A stretch of DNA of 64,000 bases from Kriegella sp963975415 (GCF_963975415.1 NZ_CAXBGN010000005.1:310001-374000); one strand, 5' to 3'. Counted from the first letter of the stretch, positions 8,502-17,275 are shown. A program made the numbers and translations. The notes: generated by a model not told the origin, from the sequence alone.

Positions 8502-8905
8502 CTAAATCTGTTGGCAAGAAACAAATGGTAATCTGGTCAGCGCTTCTGTTTGGTCAGGGTGTTCGTGGCGATTGCCGAAGACCTCCACTTCACTTGGTCT
8601 TAGTTCGAAACCTTATTTCAATTTCAAACTTAATACAAGAGTTTCGATCTTGTCGCGTTGTAGTTTCCGGAGTAGTGTTTCGTGTCCTACAGAGGTGACT
8701 TTGAAGGTGTTATTTTCAGAGGGAATATTTTGGGCTTGAAAGTCCTCTCTTCGGTGACGAAAGTCGTTTGGTGATCCCTTCTAGCACAATTATAGCAAAA
8801 GATACTGGTTGATTGTTTGGGTTTTTTACCGTTCCACTTAGCTTAACTCTTTAGACGTTCTAATTGTAGTGTTAACAGGGCTACAAAGAGTGCATATATT
8901 ATCAT
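8502..8905 (-). pseudogene. Decayed 5' end of a TonB-dependent (siderophore-type) receptor
   Basis: Read on the minus strand in three frames, this gap spells the start of a TonB-dependent receptor. First comes a signal-like start at 8905 (MIIYALFVALLTLQ). After a frameshift comes the carboxypeptidase-regulatory-like domain (LSGTVKNPNNQPVSFAIIV from 8841, then NTFKVTSVGHETLLRKL in another frame). After a further frameshift comes the plug-domain lead-in SEVEVFGNRHEHPDQTEALT. It then meets a stop at 8502; the remaining plug and barrel are absent. The pieces are in correct order and spacing for FecA/FhuA-like receptors. No intact receptor is present nearby, so the gene has been deleted and is decaying. 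Confidence 0.7.
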
Positions 8906-9015
8906 TGCATTTTTTAAAATATAAACAAATGCAATCATTGAAGTGTTTAAAAAAAATGTTTAGCATGATATTGCTAATATATTCTTAACACTTTGAAATC
9001 CTTAAAGTTGTGATG

Positions 9016-9051
9016 GGTGTGCTGTTTTGATGCGGTTAAATTCAGCACACC
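9016..9051. promoter_or_regulatory. Inverted repeat upstream of hupE-like gene
   Basis: GGTGTGCTG (9016-9024) and CAGCACACC (9043-9051) are perfect 9-base arms with an 18-base spacer. The repeat sits just upstream of the -7 box at 9066, where a regulator would act on the rightward gene; it also lies about 110 bases upstream of the decayed leftward receptor gene. An operator is more likely than a terminator because no rightward gene ends near it. Confidence 0.45.
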
Positions 9052-9065
9052 TTAAAGAATTATCG

Positions 9066-9073
9066 TATGTTTG
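9066..9073 (+). promoter_or_regulatory. -7 promoter element TATGTTTG for the HupE-like gene
   Basis: Exact TAnnTTTG match 21 bases before the ATG at 9094, leaving a very short leader. Confidence 0.5.
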
Positions 9074-9093
9074 CGTTTGGTTAATTTTTTATT

Positions 9094-9678
9094 ATGGATG
9101 ATACATGGTTCTACATAAAACTCGGCCTTGAACATGTGCTGGATTTGGGAGCTTATGACCACATTCTTTTTTTGACGGCCCTTGCCATACCCTTTACCTT
9201 TAAGGAATGGAAAAAGGTGGTTTTATTGGCAACCGTATTTACAATAGCTCATTGCGCTTCACTATTGTTGTCGGTATATGATGTTTTTAGGGTTGATGTC
9301 GGTCTAATTGAATTCTTGATTCCGGTAACTATTATTTTGACCGTGTTTTTTAATAAATTCAGTATAAATGATGGTTTGACATCTTTAGGCTTATACCTAC
9401 ACATATTGGTTACCGCCTTTTTTGGGTTGATACACGGTTTTGGTTTTTCTAATTATTTTAACATGCTTATGGCAGGGGAAGAACAAAAATTGATGCCCCT
9501 TTTCGGTTTTGCATTGGGTATTGAATTTTCCCAAGTATTTATAATACTAATGGTTTTATTGATTGCTTACATCGTTCAAGATGTCTTTAGGGTCGATAAT
9601 ACCCGTTTTGTTAGGATGGCATCGATTTTGGTGGCAATTATTACAATACCGATGCTCATTACTGCGTTCCCATGGTAA
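9094..9678 (+). CDS. HupE/UreJ-family membrane protein
   Basis: An integral membrane protein of 194 residues with about six transmembrane helices. The family signature is the N-terminal LGLEHVLDLGAYDHILFL with the conserved H and D of the H-x5-6-D-H metal-binding motif, plus FTIAHCASLLL and FGLIHGFGFS, each with a conserved His in a helix. HupE/UreJ members transport or bind nickel or cobalt in hydrogenase and urease clusters. Many Flavobacteriia carry stand-alone members without those enzymes, as here, so the metal is uncertain. Promoter and operator-like repeat lie just upstream. Confidence 0.85.
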   Translation: MDDTWFYIKLGLEHVLDLGAYDHILFLTALAIPFTFKEWKKVVLLATVFTIAHCASLLLSVYDVFRVDVGLIEFLIPVTIILTVFFNKFSINDGLTSLGLYLHILVTAFFGLIHGFGFSNYFNMLMAGEEQKLMPLFGFALGIEFSQVFIILMVLLIAYIVQDVFRVDNTRFVRMASILVAIITIPMLITAFPW

Positions 9679-9771
9679 CATTTTTGACTAAAAATTAGCC
9701 GGGTAAAATTGCGAGTGTTTTAAAAGCCGGTATCTTAGTAGTTCGTTACGTTTTAATCAGTTGTCTCGAGC

Positions 9772-10212
9772 ATGAAAAAAATCAAGCAAGAAAAATATGA
9801 TAGGGCCTATTTACGAATGGCTGAGGAATGGGGCAAACTGTCTTATTGTAGACGGAAACAAGTGGGAGCTATTATAGTTAAAGATCGTATGATTATATCT
9901 GACGGATACAATGGTACGCCTACTGGTTTCGAGAATGTTTGTGAGGATGAGGAGGGGTATACCAAATGGTATGTTTTACATGCCGAGGCCAATGCTATCA
10001 GTAAAGTAGCCGCTTCGACACAGTCATGTGAAGAAGCTACATTGTATATTACCTTATCTCCTTGTCGTGAGTGCAGTAAATTAATTCATCAGTCTGGCAT
10101 AAAACGTGTAGTGTATCAGAAAGCGTACAAAGATGATTCTGGATTACAATTTCTAAGTAAGGCCGGAGTTGAGTTGGTACATTTGCCAGTGATTACGGAA
10201 ACCGTAATCTAA
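9772..10212 (+). CDS. comEB: dCMP/cytidine deaminase family protein
   Basis: Zinc-dependent deaminase converting dCMP to dUMP, feeding dTTP synthesis. Zinc ligands and catalytic acid are present: HAE at residues 70-72 (His70 ligand, Glu72 proton shuttle) and PCRECS with Cys98 and Cys101. The N-terminal ARM-type helix and VGAIIVKDR strand match ComEB/dCMP deaminases, and 146 aa is normal. It lies 11 bases upstream of the S41 peptidase gene and is very likely co-transcribed with it. Confidence 0.9.
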   Translation: MKKIKQEKYDRAYLRMAEEWGKLSYCRRKQVGAIIVKDRMIISDGYNGTPTGFENVCEDEEGYTKWYVLHAEANAISKVAASTQSCEEATLYITLSPCRECSKLIHQSGIKRVVYQKAYKDDSGLQFLSKAGVELVHLPVITETVI

Positions 10213-10223
10213 AAACCTTAGAA

Positions 10224-11849
10224 ATGAAAAAGAAATATACCTACATATGGCCGACCGTAATAGCTGCCACGCTGGCATTGGGTATCTTTGTAGGTGGCAA
10301 GCTTCATTTTTCCGATTCTACTGAAAGACTTTTTAGTTCGAATTCAAATAAAGATAAGTTAAATCGGCTTATTGATTACATCGATTATGAATATGTAGAC
10401 GAAATTGATACAGATAGTATAGTCGATGTTACCGTGAACAATATTTTGGAAAAATTAGACCCACATTCCGTGTATATTCCAAAAAAAGAGATGGGCAAGG
10501 TGTCAGAGAATATGAAAGGTGATTTCGTAGGAATTGGCATTAATTTTTATCCTTACAAGGATACCATTTCTGTAATAAGAACGATTGAAAATGGGCCAAG
10601 TTTTTTGAACGGTATTAAGGCAGGTGATCGTATTCTAATGGCTGACGATGACACCTTATACGGAAAAAACATATCGGATGAAGCAATTATAAATAGACTC
10701 AAAGGTAAACAAGGAGCACCGGTAAACTTAAGGGTCTACCGAAAAACAGAGGACAGAATATTTAACGTAACCGTAAAACGTGATGTTGTGCCCCTAAAAA
10801 GTGTGGAGGCCTATTATATGCTGACTCCTGAAATGGGATACCTTAAGGTGAATCGTTTCGCGGAATCAACTTTTAAGGAGTTTAAGAAGACCCTTAAAGC
10901 GTTGCGAAAGCAGGGGGCCAAGAAACTTACGTTAGATCTCAGAGATAATCCTGGAGGCTACTTAGGTATTGCCGAACAAATGGCCGATGAATTCTTGGAG
11001 GAAGGTAAGCTCATTTTGTTTACTAAAAACAAAAAGGGAAAGGTTGATAAAATTTATGCCACCGATAACGGTGATTTTAAAGACAAACCGGTTTATGTGC
11101 TAATTAATGAACGTTCTGCCTCTGCCAGTGAAATTATTGCCGGGGCGTTGCAAGATAATGATGTGGGTACAATTGTAGGACGTCGTTCTTTTGGGAAAGG
11201 TCTTGTTCAGCGTGAGATGGATCTGGGTGATGGTTCGGCAGTGCGATTGACCGTATCACGATATTACACGCCAACCGGACGTTCTATTCAAAAGTCTTAT
11301 GATGGGGGCAACAAAGACTATTATCAGAAATTTATAGATAGATATCACAGTGGAGAATTGGTGTCTGTTGATAGTATAAAAGTAGCTGATTCACTTAAGT
11401 TTACCACACCTAAAGGTAAGGTGGTCTATGGAGGTGGCGGTATTATTCCTGATGTATTTGTGCCTATCGGTACTAACGAAGAAGAGGTACTTGAAAGTAT
11501 CGAAAGTTTGTTCTCGTATTTTGTTTTTGAACATCTTGATAAAAATCGATCAAGTTATGAGGGGGTGTCCCGCGAAGAGTTTGCTAGTGAATTTAGAGTA
11601 GATGATATTCTTTTCGAACAATTTCTTGATTATTTGGTTTCCCAAAGGCTTAAAATGAATTTCTATGATTTCGAGGGCCGCATTAAACTTTATTTGAAAG
11701 CAGCCTTGGCCGAACAACTATACGGTCCCAACCTTAGCGCTAAAATTAGAAGCAATGCAGATGCAATGCTCCAGCAAGTGCTCGAAATAGATATGCCCAC
11801 TGCCGAGGCACAAAAAGAAATCGATCGTATTGGTGCGGTAAACCACTGA
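10224..11849 (+). CDS. S41 C-terminal processing peptidase (CtpA/Prc type)
   Basis: A periplasmic carboxy-terminal processing serine protease. An N-terminal signal/anchor (residues 7-25) is followed by a PDZ domain (about 90-180, with GDFVGIGINF and IKAGDRILMAD). The catalytic domain has the Ser motif ERSASASEI at 296-304 and the catalytic Lys325 in RSFGKGLVQ. A C-terminal helical tail extends to residue 541, longer than simple CtpA, as usual in Bacteroidota. It probably cleaves unfolded or tagged envelope proteins. It is the second gene of a likely operon with the dCMP deaminase; that pairing is recurrent in Flavobacteriia. Confidence 0.92.
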   Translation: MKKKYTYIWPTVIAATLALGIFVGGKLHFSDSTERLFSSNSNKDKLNRLIDYIDYEYVDEIDTDSIVDVTVNNILEKLDPHSVYIPKKEMGKVSENMKGDFVGIGINFYPYKDTISVIRTIENGPSFLNGIKAGDRILMADDDTLYGKNISDEAIINRLKGKQGAPVNLRVYRKTEDRIFNVTVKRDVVPLKSVEAYYMLTPEMGYLKVNRFAESTFKEFKKTLKALRKQGAKKLTLDLRDNPGGYLGIAEQMADEFLEEGKLILFTKNKKGKVDKIYATDNGDFKDKPVYVLINERSASASEIIAGALQDNDVGTIVGRRSFGKGLVQREMDLGDGSAVRLTVSRYYTPTGRSIQKSYDGGNKDYYQKFIDRYHSGELVSVDSIKVADSLKFTTPKGKVVYGGGGIIPDVFVPIGTNEEEVLESIESLFSYFVFEHLDKNRSSYEGVSREEFASEFRVDDILFEQFLDYLVSQRLKMNFYDFEGRIKLYLKAALAEQLYGPNLSAKIRSNADAMLQQVLEIDMPTAEAQKEIDRIGAVNH

Positions 11850-11865
11850 TTCGCCGATGCGTAAT

Positions 11866-12069
11866 CTAATCTTCCTCTATTTTCTTCTGTATTTTCTTTG
11901 AAGTAAGATAAATGAGTAGAAGTACAATGGCACATAACGAAGCTACAATGCCAATTAAGGCAATGACACTATTCCCTTCCAACGGATTTTCGTAATTAAC
12001 CAAGGTTACATTATAACCTATCAGTAAAACGGCCAATGTAATTAGTATGATTGTTAAAGTCTTGTTCAT
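11866..12069 (-). CDS. Small two-helix membrane protein
   Basis: A 67-residue protein with two transmembrane helices (about residues 4-22 and 34-54) joined by a short NYENPLEGNS loop and ended by a basic/acidic tail KKIQKKIEED. Closely similar small proteins of unknown role are common in Flavobacteriaceae. ATG start at 12069; it ends 17 bases from the convergent peptidase gene. Function unknown. Confidence 0.75.
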   Translation of the reverse strand: MNKTLTIILITLAVLLIGYNVTLVNYENPLEGNSVIALIGIVASLCAIVLLLIYLTSKKIQKKIEED

Positions 12070-12140
12070 TTTTTATAAAATAATTAGGTTTAGCTTTGCG
12101 CTGTCTGCGGTTAACGAAAACATGAAGGCATTTTAATAAG

Positions 12141-12731
12141 TTAAGAGTTGAACAGTTCATTGATGTTCGCTGTAAACAATTTTACCGCTATCGCCATTAA
12201 AATTACACCAAATATCTTTCTAATAATATTTACACCACTTTTACCCAGCACCTTTTCAATACGCCGTGATGACTTTAAAACAAGGTAGACAAAAACCGTA
12301 TTGATTACAATGGCCACGATGATATTTTCAACGTCGTATTCGGCTCTGAGCGATAGTAATGAAGTAAGTGTTCCGGCTCCTGCTATTAATGGGAATGCAA
12401 TTGGTACTATTGAAGCGCTCTCGGGTTCGTCATCATGATATAATGAAATCCCTAAAATCATTTCGATAGCCAAAAAGAAAATTATAAAGGCCCCGGCAAC
12501 GGCAAAAGAATTCACATCGATTCCGATAAGGTTTAGAATTTCATCCCCTACAAATAGAAAAGCAACCATAATAATGGCGGCTACGACCGATGCCTTTTCA
12601 GATTGTATGTGCCCCACTTTATTGCGAAGACCAATGATTATTGGAATACTTCCCAAAATATCAATTACTGCAAAAAGTACCATTGTTGCAGTAGTTATTT
12701 CCCTGATGTCAAAACTCAAATTTAACGACAT
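12141..12731 (-). CDS. MarC-family integral membrane protein
   Basis: Six-helix inner-membrane protein of the MarC family (196 aa, normal length). Signature segments are the first helix with the DILGSIPI motif, the AGAFIIFFLAIEMILGI helix, and the FPLIAGAGTLTSLLSL loop containing the conserved P-x-x-x-G-P/A-G pattern. MarC was once linked to antibiotic resistance, but that link was withdrawn; function is unknown. Probably co-directional with the small membrane protein gene 71 bases downstream. Confidence 0.9.
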   Translation of the reverse strand: MSLNLSFDIREITTATMVLFAVIDILGSIPIIIGLRNKVGHIQSEKASVVAAIIMVAFLFVGDEILNLIGIDVNSFAVAGAFIIFFLAIEMILGISLYHDDEPESASIVPIAFPLIAGAGTLTSLLSLRAEYDVENIIVAIVINTVFVYLVLKSSRRIEKVLGKSGVNIIRKIFGVILMAIAVKLFTANINELFNS

Positions 12732-12822
12732 GGCTTTGAAATTTTCGGCAAAGCTACATTTTCCTATGCGGATTTCTAGTTAGTTACATAGATTTATTAT
12801 ATAAAAAGTACATTGGAAAAAC

Positions 12823-12830
12823 TATCTTTG
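12823..12830 (+). promoter_or_regulatory. -7 promoter element TATCTTTG for the DUF3109 gene
   Basis: Exact TAnnTTTG match. It lies downstream of the TTG at 12813 that opens the longest frame and 18 bases upstream of the ATG at 12849, so it decides the start in favour of 12849. Confidence 0.6.
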
Positions 12831-12848
12831 ACCCCAGATTCGAATGAG

Positions 12849-13421
12849 ATGTTTCAGTTAGGAAAAACTATAGTATCAGAAGAAATTATTGAGCAAGATT
12901 TTGTGTGCAATCTTAATGCATGTAAAGGGGCCTGTTGTATAGATGGAGAAGCAGGAGCACCGTTGGAAGATAAAGAAACCGAGATACTTGTAGATATTTA
13001 TAGTAAGGTAAAGCCTTTTTTACGCCCTGAAGGTATTGCTGCAATTGATGAACAAGGGTGTTTTGTAAAAGGAGATGATGGAGAATGGGAAACTCCGTTA
13101 GTGAACGGTAGCGAATGCGCTTTTGTTACATTTTCTGAAAGCGGAATTACGAAATGTGGTTTGGAGGAGGCATATATACAGGGAGCGACTAAATGGAAAA
13201 AACCGGTCTCATGTCATTTGTATCCAATACGAGTGAGAGAATATACGGAGCTAACCGCCGTTAATTATCATAAATGGGAAATTTGTGACCCCGCTTGTGC
13301 TCTTGGTGAAGAATTGAAAGTGCCTATTTATAAGTTTGTCAAGGAAGCCTTAATACGAAAATTCGGTACAAAATGGTATGCTGAATTGGAGCAGGTGGCC
13401 CAAGAATACACTAGATCGTAG
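12849..13421 (+). CDS. DUF3109 (YkgJ-like) cysteine-cluster protein
   Basis: A 190-residue protein of the DUF3109 family with the signature FVCNLNACKGACCIDGEAGAPL: Cys20, Cys25, Cys29 and Cys30 counted from the ATG at 12849. More conserved Cys follow in SECAFV, TKCGL, VSCHLYP and EICDPAC. The pattern resembles zinc/iron-sulfur-binding YkgJ-type proteins; no reaction is established. Family members begin MFQLGKTI, matching the ATG at 12849, and a -7 box at 12823 supports this. Its 3' end overlaps the convergent histidine kinase gene by 11 bases. Confidence 0.88.
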   Translation: MFQLGKTIVSEEIIEQDFVCNLNACKGACCIDGEAGAPLEDKETEILVDIYSKVKPFLRPEGIAAIDEQGCFVKGDDGEWETPLVNGSECAFVTFSESGITKCGLEEAYIQGATKWKKPVSCHLYPIRVREYTELTAVNYHKWEICDPACALGEELKVPIYKFVKEALIRKFGTKWYAELEQVAQEYTRS

Positions 13422-15318
13422 GAATGTGCAGTATTACTTGCGTGCCTGCTGCGGTATTGTCTTCATGGTAAAGATCAACAATTTCAATATCAAATGAATT
13501 TTGGTAATCCTTTGAAAAATTCGCCAATCTTTCTTTGGTAATGGCAATGCCTACCGATTTTCTTTTGAGCACCTTGCTTTCTTTTATTTTTTCGGCTGCG
13601 TGACGCCCAACACCATTATCTATAATACTGATATGCATAAAGCCCTTGTCATCTTTTGTAATATTTAGTTCTATTTTCTTTTCATCATTTTTAGACGAGA
13701 GACCATGCCATAGGGCGTTCTCCAGAAAGGGTTGGAGGATCAAAGAAGGAATTTTTACCTGATGCACGTTGATATTATCGGCTACCGTAATTGTAAAATT
13801 GATTTCATTCGAAAAACGAATATTTTCGATATTCATATACAACTCCACCGTTTCCAGCTCTTCGGCCAAGGGTATTTCTCTTAAAGAGGATGCTTCTAGT
13901 ATTTTACGAACCAATTTTGAAAACTTGTTGAGGTAATGTACTGCATTCTTCTGTTCATTGTTGATGATGTACAATTTGATGGAATTCAAAGAATTGAACA
14001 GAAAATGAGGATTCATCTGACTGCGGAGCATACTTTGTTCCAAGGTCAATAATTTTTTTTCATTTTTGAGCTGATACTGCCGGTAAAGAATATAAAAAAT
14101 TCCTGCTAACAGTGCCAAGGCAATACCGGTAATCAACAAAATCGTATTGGTTTTTTGATTCGTTTTTCGAAGTTCCTCTTTATAGCCCTGACTTTGTTTA
14201 TCTGTATTATAACGGAGCAGTATGTCATAAACATACCGAATGTTACGGTCGTTCGAAATTTCATCATCAAAATGCCTGGCTTTTTTATAATATTCCATAG
14301 CACTTTTATAGTCTTCTTTCCGAACGGCCAGTTCCGATAAGAGCTGATTGGCCTGTGAAATGGTACTTGGTAAGTTGTAATTCATGGCCAGATGCAAGCC
14401 CTCCTTTAGATTTTCTTCTGCTTCGTCGTGACGTTTTAATTGCATCAGTCCCCAACCTAAATTAACGTAAGTGCTCGATATTATCTCTTGATTTTTTAAC
14501 TCTTTCGCTACGGTTAATGCCGTATCAAGTAGCTGTAAGGCTTCTTCTGATCTATCTTGTTTTATAAATACCTTAGAAATGCTGTTTTTGCAGATAATGC
14601 GGCCCATTTCAGAATCTATTTCCTCATTATAAGCCAAAGACAGTTTGTATTTTTGAAGTGCCTCATTTAGATTTCCTTGCGCTTCTAGACATTCGCCAAT
14701 ATTTTGGTTATTAATGGCCATGCCCAACTTACTCCCCAGTTCTTCTTCGATTTTCAATGATTGCCGGAATTTTTCCACCGCAAGGTCGTACTGTTCCAAG
14801 GTCTGATAAATATTGCCGATGTTGTTCAATGACACGGTAATGCTTTTCTTGATTCCTTTAGACGGGTTTTTAACGCTATCGGCTAACTCCAATGCCTTTT
14901 GAGTATAGTCAAGCGCCGATTTTATTGCGTCGATTTTACGATAGACCACACCTATCATATTGAGGCTATAGACTTCAAATTCGAGGCTGTTGGCTGTTTT
15001 TGCAATTTCAAGGGCTTTTTCGTGAAGGATCAGCGCTTTATTGAACTGTGAGATATTTCGATAGCGTCTTCCCATTTGGTTCAGCGCATACGTTTGCCCA
15101 TACAAGTATTTTTTTTTGCCCGAAACATCGGCAAAATACCTCATAAGAAGGGTGTCGTAGACATTTGACCCAATGGCTTCGTCGATTCCAAAATAAGTTT
15201 TGGGTTTTGACGAAATAAGACTATCGACCGCTGTTTTAAAACTTGTGGGGATAGTCTGAGAAAAAGAACTCAAGGAAAAAAGGCAAAAAAGTATTAAAAT
15301 AATTCGTCTATCCCACAT
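13411..15318 (-). CDS. TPR-containing LytS-type sensor histidine kinase
   Basis: Partner kinase of the LytTR regulator encoded just upstream. A signal peptide (WDRRIILILFCLFSLSSFSQ) leads to a periplasmic array of about seven TPR repeats (about residues 40-375). A transmembrane helix follows (TILLITGIALALLAGIFYILY), then the His_kinase domain with phospho-acceptor motif MRSQMNPHFLFNSLNSIK and an HATPase with IIDNGVGR. This class senses through the TPR domain and phosphorylates LytTR regulators. An ATG at 15369 would add 17 residues; the ATG at 15318 is preferred because it starts directly at the signal peptide. Confidence 0.9.
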   Translation of the reverse strand: MWDRRIILILFCLFSLSSFSQTIPTSFKTAVDSLISSKPKTYFGIDEAIGSNVYDTLLMRYFADVSGKKKYLYGQTYALNQMGRRYRNISQFNKALILHEKALEIAKTANSLEFEVYSLNMIGVVYRKIDAIKSALDYTQKALELADSVKNPSKGIKKSITVSLNNIGNIYQTLEQYDLAVEKFRQSLKIEEELGSKLGMAINNQNIGECLEAQGNLNEALQKYKLSLAYNEEIDSEMGRIICKNSISKVFIKQDRSEEALQLLDTALTVAKELKNQEIISSTYVNLGWGLMQLKRHDEAEENLKEGLHLAMNYNLPSTISQANQLLSELAVRKEDYKSAMEYYKKARHFDDEISNDRNIRYVYDILLRYNTDKQSQGYKEELRKTNQKTNTILLITGIALALLAGIFYILYRQYQLKNEKKLLTLEQSMLRSQMNPHFLFNSLNSIKLYIINNEQKNAVHYLNKFSKLVRKILEASSLREIPLAEELETVELYMNIENIRFSNEINFTITVADNINVHQVKIPSLILQPFLENALWHGLSSKNDEKKIELNITKDDKGFMHISIIDNGVGRHAAEKIKESKVLKRKSVGIAITKERLANFSKDYQNSFDIEIVDLYHEDNTAAGTQVILHIPTI

Positions 15319-15378
15319 AATTGAGGTCAAAGCCTTTTTCCAATATATATGTAGGGTAGTTGACAGCATAGAAATGAC

Positions 15379-16113
15379 CTATAACATGTCAAGAAAATCT
15401 GATTTCTTTTGTCTAGAAACCGGTATTTTATGATTCGACTTTAATACGACGTAACCATCAGTTTTAAGGAATTCCTTTATTTTATTTAAATTGATGATAT
15501 AGGAATTGTGGATGCGAAAAAAAGAATCCTGGGGGAGCAGCTCATTTACTTCCTTTAATTTTTTGGTCAAAACTATTTTTTGTCCATCGGAAAGAAATAT
15601 CGTGCTATAATTTCCATCAGATTCGGCGTACAGTATCTCATCACTTTCCAAGAACATCAACTTTCCATCTGTATTGAGTGTTATCTTCTTGTGCACGGAA
15701 TTTGAATTAAAATTCAGAAGTATTTTTTCCAATCTTTCTGCTGTGAAGTTTTTGGCATTGAATTTTTTAATTTTTACAATGGTGTCTTTCAAGTCATCCG
15801 TATCTATTGGTTTAAGTAGATAATCAATGGCCTCGTTCTTAAGGGCCTTAATGGCGTACTGGTTGTATGCAGTGGTTATAACCACGGGGAAATTCTTGTT
15901 CTTTAATTTTTGTATGAATTGAAAACCATCCATTGTAGGCATTTCAATGTCAAGAAACAAACAGTCGGGAGTATTACAGTCTAGGTAATCCAACGCCTCT
16001 ATTGGATCTGTAAAGGATGCATTCACCTTAATTTCATTGCTGAAATTGGTGAGTTCCCAAGAGAGGCTCTGTAGGGCTTTTATTTCGTCATCGACTATTA
16101 CGGCTTCCAACAT
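15379..16113 (-). CDS. LytTR-family response regulator
   Basis: Two-domain regulator of 244 residues. A receiver domain (1-120) has the acidic pair at VDDE, the phospho-acceptor Asp in CLFLDIEMPTMDGF, a conserved Thr (VVITTAY) and Lys (YLLKPID). A LytTR DNA-binding domain (about 140-244) has YAESDGNYSTIFL and RIHNSYIINLNKI. It forms an operon with the TPR histidine kinase downstream. LytTR proteins bind paired direct repeats about 21 bp apart; such a pair occurs upstream of this gene at 16333-16367, suggesting control of itself and of the divergent small gene. Confidence 0.93.
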   Translation of the reverse strand: MLEAVIVDDEIKALQSLSWELTNFSNEIKVNASFTDPIEALDYLDCNTPDCLFLDIEMPTMDGFQFIQKLKNKNFPVVITTAYNQYAIKALKNEAIDYLLKPIDTDDLKDTIVKIKKFNAKNFTAERLEKILLNFNSNSVHKKITLNTDGKLMFLESDEILYAESDGNYSTIFLSDGQKIVLTKKLKEVNELLPQDSFFRIHNSYIINLNKIKEFLKTDGYVVLKSNHKIPVSRQKKSDFLDML

Positions 16114-16210
16114 AATATATAGGTGTAAAAAAGGGTTGTGGTTAATGCAATTATGAGATTCTGTAAGTTACCCAAATATAAAGTTAAGTATGCAATTTTC
16201 GAGAAAAGAT

Positions 16211-16367
16211 GTACCGATGGATATAATTTGAGTACAATCGGTATGAAATTATGCTAAATCGGGGTTGGGGTTCGCCAATTGCTCACAAATAATATAGGTA
16301 GAACCATAAGTTTAGTATTAATTACGGGGTGTTTACCGATTATACAGAATACCTTACCATTTATACA
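16211..16367. promoter_or_regulatory. Four copies of a TACCGATTnTACA-like box (candidate LytTR sites)
   Basis: Between the LytTR regulator and the divergent small gene are four related sites. They are GTACCGATGGATAT (16211-16224, +), ATACCGATTGTACT (16231-16244, - strand), TTACCGATTATACA (16333-16346, +) and TTACCATTTATACA (16354-16367, +). The last two are direct repeats with exactly 21-base spacing, and the first two form an inverted pair. The geometry fits LytTR dimers; no binding data exist. Confidence 0.5.
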
Positions 16368-16498
16368 ATATGGCTTTCGACGTGGCTATGCTTCATATAC
16401 TTTAGGGCAAGATTAAAATAGATTAAACATGCAGAATTTCGGGTTCCCCGTATATATGAAAATTAAAAATACGAGTTATAGAAACTAATTCCGAAGTC

Positions 16499-16705
16499 AT
16501 GAAAAAATGTGTAGTAATGTTTGTACTGTTCATAGCGGCCTTGGTTATTACAATTTATATTGAACCAGAAAGAAAAAATAACAATGGTCAAGATTTAGTC
16601 GTTCACGATAACGTTCAAGTAAGGGATTTGGCCGAACAAAAAACAGTATCAACCAGTTTTGAACAACAAGTTTCCTCATATGTGCATGTTGTCGACAATC
16701 AATAA
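16499..16705 (+). CDS. Small exported or membrane-anchored protein, 68 aa
   Basis: A short gene with an N-terminal hydrophobic segment (MKKCVVMFVLFIAALVITIYI) followed by a polar tail (ERKNNNGQDLVVHDN and on to VHVVDNQ). The hydrophobic part is either an uncleaved anchor or a signal sequence. No family recognised. It stands alone, divergent from the LytTR operon and downstream of the four candidate LytTR boxes, with a weak -7-like TACTTTAG at 16398-16405. A target of the adjacent two-component system is a reasonable guess. Confidence 0.6.
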   Translation: MKKCVVMFVLFIAALVITIYIEPERKNNNGQDLVVHDNVQVRDLAEQKTVSTSFEQQVSSYVHVVDNQ

Positions 16706-17086
16706 GTAAAGTGTAAGTGCCTATTATAGTTGTTGATGTTGGTTTTTTGAAATTATGACTGTTTTTAAATTAAAGCATTGAAAATAAAAACTTTGTAAGT
16801 TAATTCGTTATCTTTAAAGTAAGTCTATAGTGTGAAAGGTAGATTGTGATTGGTGTTTTTGTAATTAAAATTTCTCTTGGGAATGGTAGGCTGACCTGAT
16901 AATTGTGCGCCGGTTTAGATAGTTTTCTGGTGTGAGAAGGATTAATATGGAGGATATCGGCTTTTAATGCTGTTTAAGTCGTGTGAGAGTGATAGTATTT
17001 AAGGCTGCAGTAGCGGTCGCAAAGGTTTGTACGTTGAACATCTGAAACGGTATTGCGTTATGATAAATGTTAGATGATTTTATTGG

Positions 17087-17275
17087 ATGGGTAAACAAAT
17101 GGGAGTGTTGAAGGCATTCTTTAATCGAAAAATATATAGTGAAATGATAATTATTTTATGAAACTGCCATTCCAAAAGGTACGGCTCTTGGGACACATGT
17201 TGAAAAAAGAGCATGTTAGTGTTTATAGACAGCCTATCTGATGAACTGTTGCAGCTTGAATGCTTAGCCAACTAG
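17087..17275 (+). pseudogene. Possible frameshifted remnant of a small gene
   Basis: Three short frames join end to end with one-base shifts: MGKQMGVLKAFFNRKIYSEM from 17087, then MKLPFQKVRLLGHMLKKEHV from 17158, then FIDSLSDELLQLECLAN ending at a TAG (17273-17275). Each piece has a protein-like composition, unlike the surrounding sequence. No family recognised, so this is a low-confidence call. Confidence 0.25.

Noticed and set aside
8492..8698. Open frame of 68 codons on the plus strand
   Set aside because: It is antisense to the decayed receptor pieces, which give meaningful protein on the minus strand; the plus-strand peptide has no protein-like features.
9094..9678. Hydrogenase or urease cluster
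   Set aside because: The HupE/UreJ-like protein is alone; no hydrogenase, urease or accessory genes are present in the window.
17080..17271. Open frame of 63 codons on the minus strand
   Set aside because: Cys/Ser/His-rich composition without a promoter; the plus strand of the same segment reads better as coding debris.
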